Below the pieces are notes generated by a model. That model was not told the origin of the DNA, searched no databases, and saw nothing but the letters and a program-made list of their open reading frames with translations. Below are positions 9,152 to 17,797 of a DNA stretch of 64,000 bases, piece by piece (the first letter of the stretch is position 1; each line of letters starts with the position of its first letter). The DNA lies in assembly GCA_963753905.1 (NCBI GenBank), contig CAVWDZ010000001.1, positions 1,364,001 to 1,428,000 of the forward strand, given 5' to 3'. The position numbers and the translations under genes were made by a program. This DNA is from Bog-756 sp963753905 (GTDB lineage Bacteria > Actinomycetota > Acidimicrobiia > Acidimicrobiales > RAAP-2).

Positions 9152-9757
9152 ATGAGCGAGACGCAAAGCGCCTCCGCGTCCGGATCGGACTGGGTGGCGC
9201 GCTTGACCGCGCAACGACCCGAACCGCAGCCCGGGGGGCCGGCGCCTGACGACGCCTCGCTCTCGCGGATCCTGGCGGCCGCCGCCGCCGTACCCGACCA
9301 CGGGAGACTCCGGCCCTGGCGGTTCACCGTGGTGTCCGGCGCTGGACAAGAACGGTTCGGCCAAGCCCTGGTCGACGGGCTGGTGGCGGAGCGCGGTCCA
9401 GACCTTCCCGATGCGCAGGTGGCCAAGACCCGGGGCAAGGCCTTCGCCGCTGCGTGCGCGGTGGTCCTCATCGCCTCCCCTGATCCCACATCGAACGTGC
9501 CGGTCTGGGAACAGGTGAGCTCGGCGTCGTGCACCGGCTACGCCATCGTGCTGGCGGCCACCGGTCTCGGATTCGGCGCGGTCTGGAAGAGTGCGGCGGT
9601 GCTGGACACCGCCCCGGTACGGGAACTCTTCGAGCTCGGCCCGCAGGAGCGTCTCCTCGGCTGGGTCAACATCGGGACGCCACAGCCCCCGAGACAAGAC
9701 GCACGGGTGATGCCGGCACCCGATCTCGAGGACCACGTCCGCCGGCTCGACGGCTGA
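9152..9757 (+). CDS. nitroreductase family protein
   Basis: 201 residues of FMN-dependent nitroreductase fold: AAAAAVPDHGRLRPWRFTVV near the N-terminus (flavin phosphate contact R-x-WRF), central helices with SCTGYAIVLAATGLGFGAVW and a C-terminal GWVNIGTPQ segment, the layout of the YdjA-like minimal group. Probably a homodimeric NAD(P)H oxidoreductase; physiological substrate unknown. It lies 117 nt after the protease gene on the same strand and may share its transcript. Confidence 0.88.
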   Translation: MSETQSASASGSDWVARLTAQRPEPQPGGPAPDDASLSRILAAAAAVPDHGRLRPWRFTVVSGAGQERFGQALVDGLVAERGPDLPDAQVAKTRGKAFAAACAVVLIASPDPTSNVPVWEQVSSASCTGYAIVLAATGLGFGAVWKSAAVLDTAPVRELFELGPQERLLGWVNIGTPQPPRQDARVMPAPDLEDHVRRLDG

Positions 9758-9775
9758 ACACCCGCAGCGACTGCT

Positions 9776-9794
9776 GGTCGGGGAGTGGCCGACC
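9776..9794. terminator. possible bidirectional terminator hairpin
   Basis: GGTCGG (9776-9781) pairs with CCGACC (9789-9794) around a 7-nt loop, with an outer GCTGGT/ACCAGC pair. It sits in the 39-nt gap between convergent genes. No U-tract follows, so an intrinsic terminator is only inferred. Confidence 0.4.
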
Positions 9795-9796
9795 GG

Positions 9797-10048
9797 CTAC
9801 CAGCCCCACCGGGCGAGCGGCGGGCCGACTCCGAACTCCTCTGCGCAGACACCACAGAGGTCCATCCGCCGTGCCCCCGGTCGGTCGGAGGCCGCCACCC
9901 GTCGCCATCCGTACCGTCGGGCCTCCTCGAGGCAGGCCGATTCCGACCAGCGCGGCGCGGTGCGGGCGCCACAGCGCCCACAGGTACGGAAGTAGGCATC
10001 GTCATCGTAGAGGTCTTCGAATGAGACCTCGTCCGGGTCGTAGTCCAT
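9797..10048 (-). CDS. small zinc-ribbon-like protein
   Basis: 83 residues from ATG 10048. Two cysteine pairs, CGRCG (about residue 23) and CGVC (about 67), are spaced as in a zinc ribbon. The N-terminus is very acidic (DYDPDEVSFEDLYDDDAYF) and the C-terminus is tryptophan-rich. No enzymatic motif. Probably metal-binding and involved in protein or nucleic-acid contacts; the function is not recognised. Convergent with the nitroreductase gene. Confidence 0.55.
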   Translation of the reverse strand: MDYDPDEVSFEDLYDDDAYFRTCGRCGARTAPRWSESACLEEARRYGWRRVAASDRPGARRMDLCGVCAEEFGVGPPLARWGW

Positions 10049-10198
10049 GGCGGCTGTCGACCCGAGGATACCGTTGCGGAGCGGCATCGAGATCAGCCGG
10101 CCGGTTCCCTGTCTTCGTCGCGGTCGGAGCCCACGCCACCGTCGAACCGAGCGCGGACCGGCACGTGTCGAGCGCATGGGAGGGCTAATATCATCACA

Positions 10199-10549
10199 GT
10201 GACGAAATCGTCGGATGGTGCCCGGTGCGGCTGGTGTCATCGACCGCTGGCCCTCCGGGAGGGCCCGGGTCGTCGTCGCCTGTTCTGCAGCCCTTCGCAC
10301 CGGCAACGGGCCTACGAAGCACGCCGGAGGGCGGCGGCTCTCCACATCCCGGCCGGACAGTGCATCGTGAGCGAGCAGGATCTCCGCGGGTTGCACGACC
10401 GGCTCTACCGGCTCGAGGCCGCCGTCGAGGATGTCACCGAGGACCTGGCTCGTGACGCCCGCACGACGGCCTGCCGCCAGGCCGTCGATCACCTGCTGGA
10501 CGCTGCCGGGGACCTGGTCGGGCTGGTGGTCGAGCCTTTTCGGGGCTGA
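10199..10549 (+). CDS. small zinc-finger protein of the CRQRAY type
   Basis: 116 residues from GTG 10199. The N-terminal half carries CGWCHRPL followed by RRRLFCSPSHRQRAYEARRR, the actinobacterial zinc-finger signature usually written C-x2-C...YCS-x3-RQRAYRARR, with Ser-His replacing the last Cys of the usual CSDAC. The C-terminal half is a helical, probably coiled-coil segment (LHDRLYRLEAAVEDVTEDLA). Likely a nucleic-acid-binding accessory protein. GGAGGG lies about 14 nt upstream, farther than ideal. Confidence 0.65.
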   Translation: MTKSSDGARCGWCHRPLALREGPGRRRLFCSPSHRQRAYEARRRAAALHIPAGQCIVSEQDLRGLHDRLYRLEAAVEDVTEDLARDARTTACRQAVDHLLDAAGDLVGLVVEPFRG

Positions 10550-10749
10550 GCCCACCTGGCAGGCTCGGTCTCTACCGCCGATAAGAGATATTATGTCCAG
10601 TCGAGAGTTATGTCGCCCCAGGATGGGACAACTGTCGGGCGGACACAGGCAGATGTCACACCCTCCGCCTACCCTCCCGGATCAGTCTCAAGTCGGGACG
10701 ACGACATAGTTGGGCGTTCACAGAGGGGCACTCTGAGCGACTCCGCCCA

Positions 10750-11443
10750 GAGGGATGGTGTCATCGCCACCGGGGTGTCGGCCACCGGGCACCGGGAGAT
10801 GCTCGGCATCGACGTCGGCGACTCGGAGAACGAGGTCTTCTGGCGTGAGTTCCTCCGCAGGCTCCGGGCCCGCGGCCTCGAGGGCGTCCAACTGGTGATC
10901 TCCGACCAGCACGCCGGCCTGGTGTCCGCCATCAAGCGGTGCTTCCAGGGGGCGTCCCACCAGCGCTGTCGGGTGCACTTTGCCCGGAACCTGATGGCCA
11001 TGATCCCCAAGGGCCACCAGGCCATGGTTTCAGCCGCCTTCAAGACGGTCTTCGCCCAGGTATCCGGAGAAGACATGCACACCCAGTGGGACCAGGTGGC
11101 GTCCACCCTGGCAGACCGGTTCCCAAAAGGTGCCGCCCTCATGCACGGAGCCAAAGAGGAAGTCCTCGCCTTCACCACCTTCCCGACCGAGCACTGGCGA
11201 CAGATCTGGTCGACGAATCCGCTCGAGCGGCTCAACAAGGAGCTGAAGCGTCGGTGCCGTGTCGTCGGCATCTTTCCCAACGAGGCATCGGTCATCCGCC
11301 TCGGAGGGGCCGTTCTCCTCGACGTCCACGACGAGAGGGTGTCCGCCGAACGGAGGTACTTCTCCGAGGCCTCTATGGCCAAGCTCTACCGCGTCGTGGA
11401 TAATGACGGTGCGACAGTCAAAGAGCTCACGCCCTCTGACTGA
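10750..11443 (+). pseudogene. IS256 (mutator) family transposase, N-terminally truncated
   Basis: The frame matches the C-terminal two thirds of mutator-type transposases: ATGVSATGHREMLGIDVG, then LVISDQHAGL with the second catalytic Asp, HQRCRVHFARNL, and NPLERLNKELKRR with the catalytic Glu. The N-terminal DNA-binding region and first Asp are absent; similarity stops at about 10747, where unrelated in-frame sequence reaches back to 10610. The right inverted repeat appears at about 11464-11493. This element cannot transpose by itself. Confidence 0.8.
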
Positions 11444-11745
11444 TCGTCGCCGAGGATTGCAGGCTCAATCCCCACCACTCGGCGGACGCGACCCGCCTAC
11501 GAGCGGAGCGAGTGGTGCCCTTGAGGCACGACCGGAGCGAAGTCACGCTTGGGCGGCGCTCCCCCAGGGTTTTCCCTCACCCACCTCGGGCCGAGCAGCC
11601 CCGTGCCCATATCCGGTTCTGGGGCACTCTCCTCAATCGCCATCAGCACCTTTTGTTGGAGTGCTACGGGTCGCAGAGATGGTTCAATTCATCGCGATAC
11701 ATCGGCTAAGTCGCCTGCGAACCTGGGATGGCGGAAGGAGTTACG
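11444..11745 (+). other. right end of IS256 remnant and upstream region of RidA gene
   Basis: The first 50 nt hold the terminal repeat of the IS256-type element (CCCCACCACTCGGCGGACG). The remainder shows no credible gene. The RidA ribosome site GGAAGGAG is at 11733-11740. Confidence 0.4.
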
Positions 11746-12129
11746 ATGCGAAACGAAGTGGTGCCGGAACATTGGACGAACTTCTATGAGTCAACACACA
11801 TTCCGGCGGCAGTTCGAGACGGTGACCGGCTCCACGTGACGGGACACACCGGCGAAGATCCAGACGGGAGCTTCTCAGCTGATCCTGAGGTGCAGATCCG
11901 CCAAACCTTTCGTCACCTCAGCGCCACGCTGTCTGAGGGTGGTGCGAGTTGGGCCGATGTGGTGGAGCTCAACTCGTATCACGTCGGACTCCAGTCTCAG
12001 GCCGACGTTCTCATCGCCATAGCAGGAGAGTTCCTTGATGACCCGTATCCTGCTTGGACGGCAGTCGGGGTTACGGAGTTATTCGATGAGGAAGCTGTCG
12101 TCGAGATCAGCTGTGTTGCTTCGCTGTAA
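11746..12129 (+). CDS. RidA/YjgF/UK114 family protein
   Basis: 127 residues. The fold is recognised from GDRLHVTGHTGEDPDG, VQIRQTFRHLSATLSEGGAS, the motif WADVVELNSYHVGL and the C-terminal PAWTAVGVTELFDEEAVVEI. The usual catalytic Arg near the C-terminus (I-x-R in RidA) is not evident, so enamine/imine deaminase activity is uncertain and this may be one of the Rid subfamilies of unknown activity. ATG 11746 is preferred over 11728 because GGAAGGAG lies 5 nt upstream of it. Confidence 0.85.
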   Translation: MRNEVVPEHWTNFYESTHIPAAVRDGDRLHVTGHTGEDPDGSFSADPEVQIRQTFRHLSATLSEGGASWADVVELNSYHVGLQSQADVLIAIAGEFLDDPYPAWTAVGVTELFDEEAVVEISCVASL

Positions 12130-12184
12130 CACGCGACGGTCCTGTCGGTGGGCAGTTAGGCCAGAGTAGCGCCCCGCTGCCGGT

Positions 12185-12209
12185 GAGGGGGGCACCCTGA
12201 GTCCCCCTC
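12185..12209. terminator. possible bidirectional terminator hairpin
   Basis: GAGGGGG (12185-12191) and CCCCCTC (12203-12209) form a 7-bp GC stem with an 11-nt loop in the 121-nt gap between the convergent RidA and cyclase genes. No U-tract is present. Confidence 0.4.
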
Positions 12210-12250
12210 CGGTATCGACAGGGCGCGCGTCGGGTGTCGTCACCTGACGC

Positions 12251-13574
12251 CTATACGCTCGTCACGGCGAACAGTTGCCAGTCGCCGGGAACGCCCTTGA
12301 GTTGATGGATTCCACGGTCGACGAACTCGATACCCGACCCCGCGACGAGATCAGTGACGGTGCGCGAGACGAGAACCTCATTGGCGTTGGCGACCGCCGC
12401 CAATCGGGCACCGATGTGGACGGAGATCCCGCGAATGTCGTCGCCCCGTACTTCGATCTCGCCGGTATGCAGGCCTACACGCACTTCTATGCCGAGCGGA
12501 CGCAAGCTCTCGCGTAGGCGGCAGCCACAAAAGACCGCGCGCGCCGGTCCATCGAACGTGGCGAGAACGCCGTCGCCGGTCGACTTGACTAGTTTCCCGC
12601 GGAAAGTCTCAATCTCCCGATTCACGACGGCGTCGTGTCGGTCGAGGATCTCCTTCCAGTGCCGGTCACCGCCCGCCGCAGCCTGCTCGGTCGAGCCGAC
12701 GATGTCGGAAAACAGGACGGTCGAGAGGACGCGGTCGGTTGTGACCGAGTGATGTTGGCCCGTGAGAAATGACTCGATCTCGTCCGCGAATCGAGGCTCC
12801 AAGGCGAACGCCAGGTGTTTGCCAGGAAGCTCGACGAAGTGGGCGCCCTCAATGTGGTCGGCGAGCCACCGGCCGTCGTCGATCGGGACCGTAACGTCGT
12901 CGCGAGCGTGGAGGACGAGCGTGGGCACGGAGACCGCCGGAAGCACGGCCCGCACGTCGATTCCCACCAAGGTGTCGAGGAACGCCCGCACCGTGCCTGG
13001 ACTGCCCGATGTTCGCTCCTCACGACCCATGAATTCACGCGAACGCTTGTTTGCGAGGAGGCTAGGAGCGAACACGTCCAACGACTCGCCCGTTCCCCAG
13101 CAGCGATCGACGATTTGATACAACGTCGCGATCGCCTCTTCGTTGCCATGGGGATAATCCAGGTCGCGCCGCACTCGTGCCATCGTCCCGAACAGCACGA
13201 GCGCGACCGTCCGCTCTGGGTAGGTAGCGGCGAACAAAATGCTCATCGGGCCACCCTCGGACACTCCGATGAGAGCGGCACGCTCCGATCCGACCGCAAC
13301 CATGACCGCTCGGACGTCGTCCATTCGCTCTTCGAGCGTCGGCGCGCCGACGTTGCGATCGGAGAGCCCCACCCCTCTCTTGTCGAAGATCATCAGTCGC
13401 GAGAACGAGGCCAACCGCTCGTAGAGCCAGAAATGGGCTCTCCCAGTCGACCTCGAGGTTGCCCGCCAGGCCGTGAACCCAGACAAGATCAAGTGGACCC
13501 TCACCCATGACCCAATATGCGATGCTCACCTCACCCGCCATCGCGTACTGAATCGGGGGTCGGTCGTCCATCAT
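12251..13574 (-). pseudogene. alpha/beta-hydrolase-class III cyclase fusion, frameshifted
   Basis: Paralogue of the gene at 1022-2362 with the same order. The start MMDDRPPIQYAMAGEVSIAY at 13574 is in one frame; from about 13435 on the homologous sequence (LYERLASFSRLMIFDKRGVG) continues in another frame, so one base has been lost or gained near 13430-13450. The rest is intact: GVSEGG nucleophile elbow, LVLHARDDVTVP, then a cyclase domain with LFSDIVGST and STGDGVLATF metal Asp residues and a C-terminal QLKGVPGDWQLFAV. Either a recent pseudogene or a sequencing error; if corrected it encodes about 440 residues. Confidence 0.8.
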
Positions 13575-13905
13575 CTACTGCTCAGCGTGGGGAAGGCTGA
13601 GGGGGGGGTTGACTTGATTCGCGAAACAGAAGTTGGGCAAGAGCCTCCACACATACAGTGTGCCCTCCGGGAGGTCATCTGTCATACGGCGGCATGAAAT
13701 GAGCCTCCCATCTCCCCGCAGTGCTCCGACGGGCTCGGAGACGGCGCGGCCATGTGGCCAATGCCATCGGCGTGGCTTTGGCCACATGGCCCTCCAAACG
13801 TGCATGAAGCAACCCAGCCCCTGCTCCACTCGTGCCTGATCCGTGGCAGTTCGCGGACGGCCAGCGCACCTCGTTCGATAACGCCTCCGAGCCGGTGAAT
13901 AGGGG
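13575..13905. other. gene-free stretch upstream of group II intron
   Basis: No convincing coding sequence. It contains an 8-nt G run near 13600 and the long inverted repeat at 13748-13791 listed separately. Its right end is the 5' exon of the group II intron. Confidence 0.4.
13748..13791. repeat. 13-bp perfect inverted repeat
   Basis: GGCCATGTGGCCA (13748-13760) and TGGCCACATGGCC (13779-13791) are exact reverse complements around an 18-nt loop. Each arm is itself partly palindromic. There is no following T-run, so it is not a standard terminator. It could be an operator pair or a recombination or structure target near the intron, 115 nt upstream of the intron 5' end. Confidence 0.6.
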
Positions 13906-14470
13906 GTGCGTCCAGCAGCTTGGGCGCCATGACAACAAGGAGGTTCGAGTTGTGATGACGTAACCAAGCGACAACTGGGGACAGCCAGCCGGTGCAAGTC
14001 CGGTCCGGGGAGACGCCAAGGTCCCCGGTAGTGAAGCCCCCGTGCGTGGTCGAGAGGCCGGGTTCGAAGCGGGGTGGAACAACTGACCAGTCCGTAACAT
14101 CACGTGAAGCCTGCAGCGTCGTTACACCGGTCCGTCAGTGATGGCGGAGCAGGGGGAGTCGAGCCTTTCCCCTAAGGGCGAAGACCATGGACGACACCAG
14201 AGATCTTGGAGCGGGTGTCCAGGAACCTCCCGGCGCAGGGGGCTCGGAATGGCCAGAAGGTTGTCCTCGGAACTGGAGAGATCCTCCTCGGCCCCGGATC
14301 TGCGGTCCGGGAAGCAGTCCTGTCTATAACCGGTGACCCCGGGAAGTGCCAGGCGGCCGAGAGGAAGTCGGAGGGGGTCGTAGTAGTGACGATGGACAGG
14401 ACAACACAACCTGTCCGGAGCGAAGGGCCCCTGCTTCACCGGTGCACGACGACGATGTGGAGGGACCCTG

Positions 14471-15814
14471 ATGAGTGCCGAGCTCTCGGCTAAAGCCATC
14501 AGCGAAACCGAGAAGGTGGACAAGGTCCGAGCCCTTCAACGCGTGCTCTATCGCAGTGCCAAGCAGGATCCCGCTCGACGCTTCCACGCCCTCTACGACA
14601 AGGTCGCCCGCAGCGACATCCTGTGGAGAGCATGGGTCGAGGTGGCAACGAACCAGGGTGCCCCCGGCATCGACGGCGTGACCATCGCGTCGATCGAGGA
14701 CGGAGGCACAGACGGGGTGAAGGTGTTCCTCGACGGCCTCGCCGCAGCGCTCATGGACAAGACGTATCGTCCGAAGGCGCTGCGCAGGGTCCACATCCCC
14801 AAACCGGGCAAGCCGGGCCAGACCCGTCCGCTCGGTATCCCGACGGTGGCCGACCGGGTGGTCATGACGGCGGCCAAGGTCGTCCTCGAACCAGTCTTCG
14901 AGGCCGATTTCTCTCCGGTGAGCTTCGGGTTCCGCCCGAAGCGATCTGCCCACCAGGCGCTCGAAGCGATCCGGGTGGCGGCCAACCGGGGAGCCAACTG
15001 GGTGCTCGACGCCGACATCAAAGCGTGCTTCGACGAGATCGACCACGACGCCCTCATGGGTCAGGTCGAACGCCGGGTGGTTGACGGTGCGATGTTGAAG
15101 CTGCTGCGGAGTTGGCTTCGGGCAGGGGTGTTCGAGGGCGGATTGGTCTCCGACACCGAGTCGGGGACTCCGCAGGGTTCACCCATCTCCCCGTTGCTGG
15201 CCAACATTGCCCTCCACGTCATCGACGAGGCTTGGGCCGAGATGGTCAACCTGGGGACGTTGGTCAGGTATGCGGACGACTTCGTTGTCCTTGCCACCAG
15301 CCGGAGCCGAGCCGAAGAGGCGAAGCGCCGGATCGAGGAGGTGTTGGTCGGCCTCGGGCTGCGGTTGCATCCCGACAAGACTCGCATCATCAATCTCGCA
15401 GGTGGGAAGGACGGCTTCGACTTTCTGGGCTTCCATCACCGGATGACCCCGTCGAAGTTCGGAACTCGCCGCTACCTGTCGAAGTGGCCGTCGGACCGGG
15501 CCATGGCCGCAATCAGGGCCAAGATCCGGGATCGCACCAGTCGCCACCTTGCCAGCCGTGAGCTGCGCCACGTCGTCGCTGAACTCAACGCCGTGCTCCG
15601 GGGTTGGGGGGCGTACTTCCGCTACGGAAACTCGAACCGGAAGTTCGCCCTCATCGACAGCTACGTGCACTTGCGACTGTCCAAGCTGGCCAGCGTCAAA
15701 TACGCCACACGAGGCCGTCTTCGGGCCAGTCGGTTCAACTACGGCTGGCTGACCGAACTCGGCATCTATCGGCTCACCGGAAGAGTCAAGCGATGGACGC
15801 CTGCGCATGCCTGA
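14471..15814 (+). CDS. ltrA: group II intron reverse transcriptase/maturase
   Basis: 447 residues. Reverse transcriptase blocks are complete: GAPGIDGVTI in the N-terminal region, VLDADIKACFDEIDH, GTPQGSPISPLLANIALH and the catalytic YADDFVVL (about residue 267), then a C-terminal maturase X domain (about 340-430, LRGWGAYFRYGNSNRKF). No HNH endonuclease domain follows, so mobility would rely on endonuclease-independent retrotransposition. It assists splicing of its host intron and copies it into DNA. GGAGGGA precedes the ATG by 5-8 nt. Confidence 0.92.
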   Translation: MSAELSAKAISETEKVDKVRALQRVLYRSAKQDPARRFHALYDKVARSDILWRAWVEVATNQGAPGIDGVTIASIEDGGTDGVKVFLDGLAAALMDKTYRPKALRRVHIPKPGKPGQTRPLGIPTVADRVVMTAAKVVLEPVFEADFSPVSFGFRPKRSAHQALEAIRVAANRGANWVLDADIKACFDEIDHDALMGQVERRVVDGAMLKLLRSWLRAGVFEGGLVSDTESGTPQGSPISPLLANIALHVIDEAWAEMVNLGTLVRYADDFVVLATSRSRAEEAKRRIEEVLVGLGLRLHPDKTRIINLAGGKDGFDFLGFHHRMTPSKFGTRRYLSKWPSDRAMAAIRAKIRDRTSRHLASRELRHVVAELNAVLRGWGAYFRYGNSNRKFALIDSYVHLRLSKLASVKYATRGRLRASRFNYGWLTELGIYRLTGRVKRWTPAHA

Positions 15815-15830
15815 CGATGAACGGTGTCGG

Positions 15831-15865
15831 AAAGCCGTGTGCGGGAGAACCGCATGCACGGTTTG
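15831..15865 (+). ncRNA. group II intron 1 domain V
   Basis: AAGCCGTGTG pairs with TGCACGGTTT around an upper stem GCGG/CCGC, with the catalytic AGC triad at the base. It matches the most conserved group II ribozyme element and lies 17 nt after the reverse transcriptase stop. Confidence 0.75.
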
Positions 15866-16030
15866 ATAGGGGGCCGCTGGGGAAGCTGACTCACCCTGCG
15901 GGGGCTGCTGGTCCCGGGCCGGTGCGCTGAGAAATGCCACCACGATGGCCTGGTCGGGACCTCAACCGCAGGAGCGATCTGACGAACCAGCGGCCTACCT
16001 CACCACCCCTGCCATGATTCGGATAGTGCT

Positions 16031-16465
16031 TCAGTAGGTCGGTCGGTCCTGGTTGCCCGAGCGACTCGTCACAGCTTCAATAATGAACGCTACCCATGTG
16101 CAGGCAAGGGCAACAATCAGGACCGCACCGCCAAAAGCGATTTGGGCTGTGGTCCCCCAAATCCCGTCGGGGATGGCCAATAGCACGGCAAGGGCTACGG
16201 CCACAGCCCCCGCCCGAGCCGTCTGGACCCATCGAGCTGTGAACAGAGCACAACAGGGCACCGCAATCAGTAGGCCGATCAGAATGGCGTGGCTGCCTAA
16301 CAAGATGTCGACGACGGACACGACGAATGCGACAGTGATACTCGCCTTCCAGAGACGATCTGAGGACCACCCCCAAGGGGTGTGATCGTGCCTGTTGGGG
16401 GTGGACTCCGAACCCTCATCTTGGGCGGAATTGCCCGAATCCCGTGGGCCATCCGGAGAGGCCAT
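16031..16465 (-). CDS. small multi-pass membrane protein
   Basis: 144 residues from ATG 16465, chosen for the GCGAGGGA site 6 nt upstream; a longer frame to 16633 would overlap the antiporter gene. A hydrophilic N-terminus (about 1-45) is followed by four hydrophobic segments (ASITVAFVVSVVDILLGS, AILIGLLIAVPCCALF, AGAVAVALAVLLAIP and AVLIVALACTWVAFIIEA). It resembles the membrane sensor module found in front of PP2C-type phosphatases in actinobacteria, but no output domain follows. Last gene of the MarR-ClC-antiporter run. Confidence 0.6.
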   Translation of the reverse strand: MASPDGPRDSGNSAQDEGSESTPNRHDHTPWGWSSDRLWKASITVAFVVSVVDILLGSHAILIGLLIAVPCCALFTARWVQTARAGAVAVALAVLLAIPDGIWGTTAQIAFGGAVLIVALACTWVAFIIEAVTSRSGNQDRPTY

Positions 16466-16575
16466 CGAATCCCTCGCTCGTTCGGTACTTGTCGCCGGCA
16501 GAATATCGCGAGGCGAGCGTTTGTGGCGATCGGCGCTTTCCGGCGGACCTGACCCAGAGGTGCTGTCTATGGCTC

Positions 16576-17577
16576 TTACGCAACCGCAAGCAGGGTCGCT
16601 ACAAATGCCACGTAGGCGCCAATGATCAGCCACCCTGACCAGGGACGCAGACCCCGCCCGACATATGCCAGCACCAGTGTCAGAGCCGTCAGGCCCACAT
16701 ACCAGCCAGCGATCACCAAACCCTGACCCGACAGGTGCGTCAACCCAATGAAGACAGCAGGCAGGAGAAGGCCAACTGCCACATTCAACGTGTTGCTATT
16801 CAGTCCTGTACTTAGCGCCGCCTCTCCCCTTCCATTGCGGGCTAAGTGCAGTGCGGCCACGGCATTCGGCAGACTGGTCACGGCCGCAAGTACCAGGCCG
16901 CCCACGACAATCTCGGCAATGCCGAAGTGGATACCGAGCGAGGACGCGCCCCGCTCCATTGCCACACTTGCGGCGACCACCACCACGAGCGACACACTCG
17001 CAACCAGCGCATCGACAGGCCTGCCACGCTGCGGACGGATCGCGACGACAAGCTCTAGCTCCTCTTCATCGACTGCCGAAAGAAGCCAATTCTTCGATCG
17101 GACAGGGAGGGGGAGCCAGTGAAGACCACCGCGGTGTACGCCGAGGAGGACGACGTAGGGCAGCAAGACAACCACTACGAGGAAAAGTCCGACGGCGGGG
17201 TTAACGACGGCGGTAACGGAGAGGAGACAGACGAGTGCCACCCACAGAGCGATCGTGCCCCCGAGCCAGACCACCTTCCGATGAAGTGCAAAACCTCCGG
17301 CTACCACGGCCCCGAGACCTAACAGCGCAGCAAGATTGAATACGTTCGATCCGATGACGACCCCGGCACCGACCGCTCGTTGGTGTTGGGCGAGGGCCGT
17401 AATCGACGCCGTGATCTCGGGCGCGTCAGCTGCGAGAGCGGCAACCATTCCGAGTAGGGCCTCGGAAAGGCCGAATCGCTCACCGACGCGTTCTAACCGG
17501 GAAACCAGCACCCAGCTCATCGCGAGGCTGACAACAGCCCCAACGATGAATTCGCCGGTTGAGATTCCGATGCTCAC
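16576..17577 (-). CDS. calcium/cation antiporter (CaCA superfamily)
   Basis: 333 residues, about ten membrane segments. The two inverted alpha-repeats are visible: AADAPEITASITALAQHQR followed by GSNVFNLAALLG (about 48-90), and AAVTSLPNAVAALHLARNG followed by LNSNTLNVAVGL (about 233-275). A central acidic loop (DEEELELVVAI) separates the halves. Members exchange Ca2+ or K+ for Na+ or H+ across the plasma membrane. The start is GTG 17577. It is on the same strand as the ClC gene, 220 nt downstream of it. Confidence 0.9.
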   Translation of the reverse strand: MSIGISTGEFIVGAVVSLAMSWVLVSRLERVGERFGLSEALLGMVAALAADAPEITASITALAQHQRAVGAGVVIGSNVFNLAALLGLGAVVAGGFALHRKVVWLGGTIALWVALVCLLSVTAVVNPAVGLFLVVVVLLPYVVLLGVHRGGLHWLPLPVRSKNWLLSAVDEEELELVVAIRPQRGRPVDALVASVSLVVVVAASVAMERGASSLGIHFGIAEIVVGGLVLAAVTSLPNAVAALHLARNGRGEAALSTGLNSNTLNVAVGLLLPAVFIGLTHLSGQGLVIAGWYVGLTALTLVLAYVGRGLRPWSGWLIIGAYVAFVATLLAVA

Positions 17578-17797
17578 GTCGGCTCCGTTTCGCGATTGAG
17601 CACTGTGCCGACCAGGCTTCCCGGCTCTCCAGAATGCAATCTAGCAATTGGTCACGTGCTGCAGCGTGTCCAAAGGCCTACACATCAGTTCCGCCCCCGA
17701 CGGTCCTGAACCCCCATGGACTCGCCGCCGCTCGGTGGCAGCCATATCCGGCAGCGTTGGTGAGGAGGCACTGTGGGCCGGGCGAGGAAATGCACGA

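Larger units (their letters stand above)
13906..15925 (+). mobile_element. group II intron 1 (about 2.0 kb) with intact reverse transcriptase
   Basis: The 5' end fits GTGCG at 13906-13910, followed by about 560 nt of structured non-coding sequence. A reverse transcriptase lies in domain IV, and a domain V hairpin with the catalytic AGC triad is at 15831-15865. The 3' end is not sharply defined: a domain VI-like stem involving GGGGCC and GGTCCC ends near 15915-15925. It is inserted in a gene-poor stretch, so no interrupted gene was identified. Confidence 0.75.

Noticed and set aside
7729..9249. 506-codon open frame overlapping the HtrA-like protease in another frame
   Set aside because: The protease frame carries the full catalytic triad and PDZ domain; the alternative is arginine/glycine-rich shadow.
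10560..10749. Left end of the IS256 element
   Set aside because: The sequence before 10747 does not match a mutator transposase or a terminal repeat, so the element is truncated there.
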